DNA from: Streptomyces griseoluteus
GTDB taxonomy: Bacteria; Actinomycetota; Actinomycetes; Streptomycetales; Streptomycetaceae
DNA: 64,000 nucleotides
Assembly (NCBI GenBank): GCA_000717735.1
Contig: JOBE01000003.1
Coordinates: 62,001-126,000, forward strand
Reading direction: 5' to 3'
In this document: positions 62,894-64,000 of the stretch, piece by piece
How the letters are laid out: each line of letters starts with the position of its first letter
Numbering within the stretch: the first letter of the stretch is position 1
Made by a program: the position numbers and the translations under genes
The notes under the pieces: model-generated
Database searches by the model: none
Seen by the model: only the letters and a program-made list of their open reading frames with translations
Told to the model about the DNA's origin: nothing

Positions 62894-64000
62894 TCAGGGC
62901 ATCCAGGCCTCGTCGCCGGGTTTGCCGCCGTTGCCATTCCCGTCGTCCGACGGCGAGTCGGACGGCGTCGGTGCGGTGCTGCTGGGGGGTGGCGTGGTGG
63001 TGGGCTGCCCGGTGTTGCCACCGGGGCCGCCCGGTTCCCCGGTGTTGTAGCAGTCCAGGTCCCAGACGCTGCAGGTCGTCTTGCCCGGCTTCGGCGTCTT
63101 GGTCGCCGGGGGAGGCGTGGTCGTCGCGGTGGCCGGGGGAGTCGTCGTCGGCATCTGCGTGGTCTCGGTGGGCGTCGGCGTGGCCGTCGGGGTCGGCGTC
63201 GGGCTCGGGGCACCGCCGCCGTAGACGGGCTCGGCGCCCTCCAGCTTCTCCGGCTTCGGGAAGTCCACGACCGGCATGCTCTCCACGGCATCCGTCATGT
63301 AGTCCTGCCAGATCTCCGACGGGAAGGACGAACCGTGGATCGACGACTTGCCTCCCGTGTCGTACATCTCCAGGAACTCGCGGTTCTTCTTGGTGTCGTC
63401 GTCGTCGTAGCGGTACATGTCGATCGCGGTCGCCAGCTGCGCGGTGTACCCGACGAACCAGGCCGACATGTTGTCGTCGGTCGTACCGGTCTTGCCGGCC
63501 ACGGCACGGCCCGGAATGCGGGCGTTCTTGCCTGTTCCCTCGTCCTCGTCCACGACGCTCCGGAGAACGTCGGTGACGTTGTTGGCGAGGGCCGGCGAGA
63601 AGGGCGTCTTGGTCTTGGACTCGTGCTCGTGGATGACCACGCCGTTCTTCTTGACGCTCTCCACCGAGTAGGGGTCGTTCTGCTTGCCCTGGTTGGCGAA
63701 GGTCGCGTAGGCGCCGGCCATGCGGATGGCACTGGGGCTGGAGATGCCGAGGGAGAACGAGGGCACTTCGCCCTGGACGAGCGAACTCTCCAGCAGGCCG
63801 GATTCCACGGCGGTCTCGCGCACCTTGTCGATGCCGATGTCCATGCCGAGCTGCACGTACGGCGAGTTGGCGGAGCGGACCATGGCCCGGCGCAGCGACA
63901 TGGCGCCGTAGCTGGCGTCCCCGTCATTGGTCTGGAGCCACTCCTTGCCCTTCTCGTTGACCCAGATGTCGCCGTTGTACTTCCGGACCTTCAGCCCGTT
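62894..64000 (-). CDS. Class A penicillin-binding protein (partial, C-terminal part)
   Basis: About 369 C-terminal residues; the gene continues beyond the right edge. Transpeptidase motifs visible are SAN (VRSANSPYVQLGMD) and KTG (AGKTGTTDDNMSAWFVGYTA); the SxxK motif and the glycosyltransferase domain are outside the window. After the transpeptidase domain comes a long Thr/Pro-rich tail (PTPTPTATPTPTETTQMPTT and more) carrying a Cys pair in CSVWDLDC, then a Gly/Asn/Ser/Asp end DEAWMP. The tail resembles those of Streptomyces class A PBPs. It probably belongs to the same cell-wall neighbourhood as femX. Confidence 0.9.
   Translation of the reverse strand, partial: NGLKVRKYNGDIWVNEKGKEWLQTNDGDASYGAMSLRRAMVRSANSPYVQLGMDIGIDKVRETAVESGLLESSLVQGEVPSFSLGISSPSAIRMAGAYATFANQGKQNDPYSVESVKKNGVVIHEHESKTKTPFSPALANNVTDVLRSVVDEDEGTGKNARIPGRAVAGKTGTTDDNMSAWFVGYTAQLATAIDMYRYDDDDTKKNREFLEMYDTGGKSSIHGSSFPSEIWQDYMTDAVESMPVVDFPKPEKLEGAEPVYGGGAPSPTPTPTATPTPTETTQMPTTTPPATATTTPPPATKTPKPGKTTCSVWDLDCYNTGEPGGPGGNTGQPTTTPPPSSTAPTPSDSPSDDGNGNGGKPGDEAWMP

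Overview
The window is a piece of a Streptomyces chromosome, close to the replication origin side of the core region. The evidence is the very high G+C with G/C third codon positions, abundant GTG/TTG starts, the Streptomyces-type sporulation pair ssgR-ssgA, a DtpA/Sco/PCuAC copper cluster, the dnaB-rplI-rpsR-ssb-rpsF block, several GTTTCACGTGAAAC parS sites and several clusters of Streptomyces-type DnaA boxes. From memory the gene order resembles the S. coelicolor segment from about SCO3900 to SCO3967, read in reverse; I could not run an alignment. Nothing looks like an island: I see no transposase, integrase, CRISPR array, tRNA, rRNA or phage structural gene, and base composition is uniform.

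Layout. 1-6629: the start of an ATP-binding regulator, a membrane protein, then an envelope copper-handling operon (YcnI, Sco, PCuAC lipoprotein, CopC-CopD fusion, Tat-exported Dyp peroxidase). 6678-10191: pheA, a DnaA-box-rich spacer, serS and a translationally coupled HAD phosphatase. 10326-16144 (minus): rhomboid-like protein, dihydrolipoyl dehydrogenase, and a tightly coupled ATPase-permease-ATPase-permease ABC operon. 16395-23993: M24 peptidase-like protein, an alpha/beta-hydrolase-SDR fusion, MerR regulator, a second DnaA-box cluster, RNA 2'-phosphotransferase (kptA), a small conserved protein, an F420-type LLM oxidoreductase, a Cys-rich protein and a second HAD phosphatase. 24042-31939 (minus): cydA-cydB-cydDC followed by a two-GAF histidine kinase, with a Rex operator upstream. 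32146-39228: hisC-type aminotransferase, LacI regulator, metallophosphoesterase, membrane protein, and thiC with a TPP riboswitch.

39229-50701: YibE/F membrane protein, ssgA and ssgR (sporulation-specific cell division), small membrane proteins, a frameshifted holin-like gene, tyrosine phosphatase plus cystathionine lyase, LysR, NUDIX, globin-reductase, HAD, two GNATs and MarR. 50821-53090: serine hydrolase preceded by what appears to be a deletion scar joining the remnants of an MFS transporter and an HxlR regulator. 53129-58209: dnaB, a third DnaA-box cluster, MATE transporter, rplI, rpsR, ssb and rpsF. 58495-64000: cell-envelope genes (FemX, alanine-racemase-fold protein, GT87 mannosyltransferase-like protein, and the C-terminal part of a class A penicillin-binding protein).

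The most interesting signals are not coding regions. They are the repeated ParB (parS) and DnaA targets embedded among housekeeping genes. Two of the parS-like sequences form the first codons of genes (cydDC and a HAD phosphatase both begin Met-Phe-His-Val-Lys-Pro). Two lesions also stand out: a one-base frameshift at about 43119 and the MFS/HxlR junction at about 52805. I found no convincing evidence of a wholly new multi-gene system.
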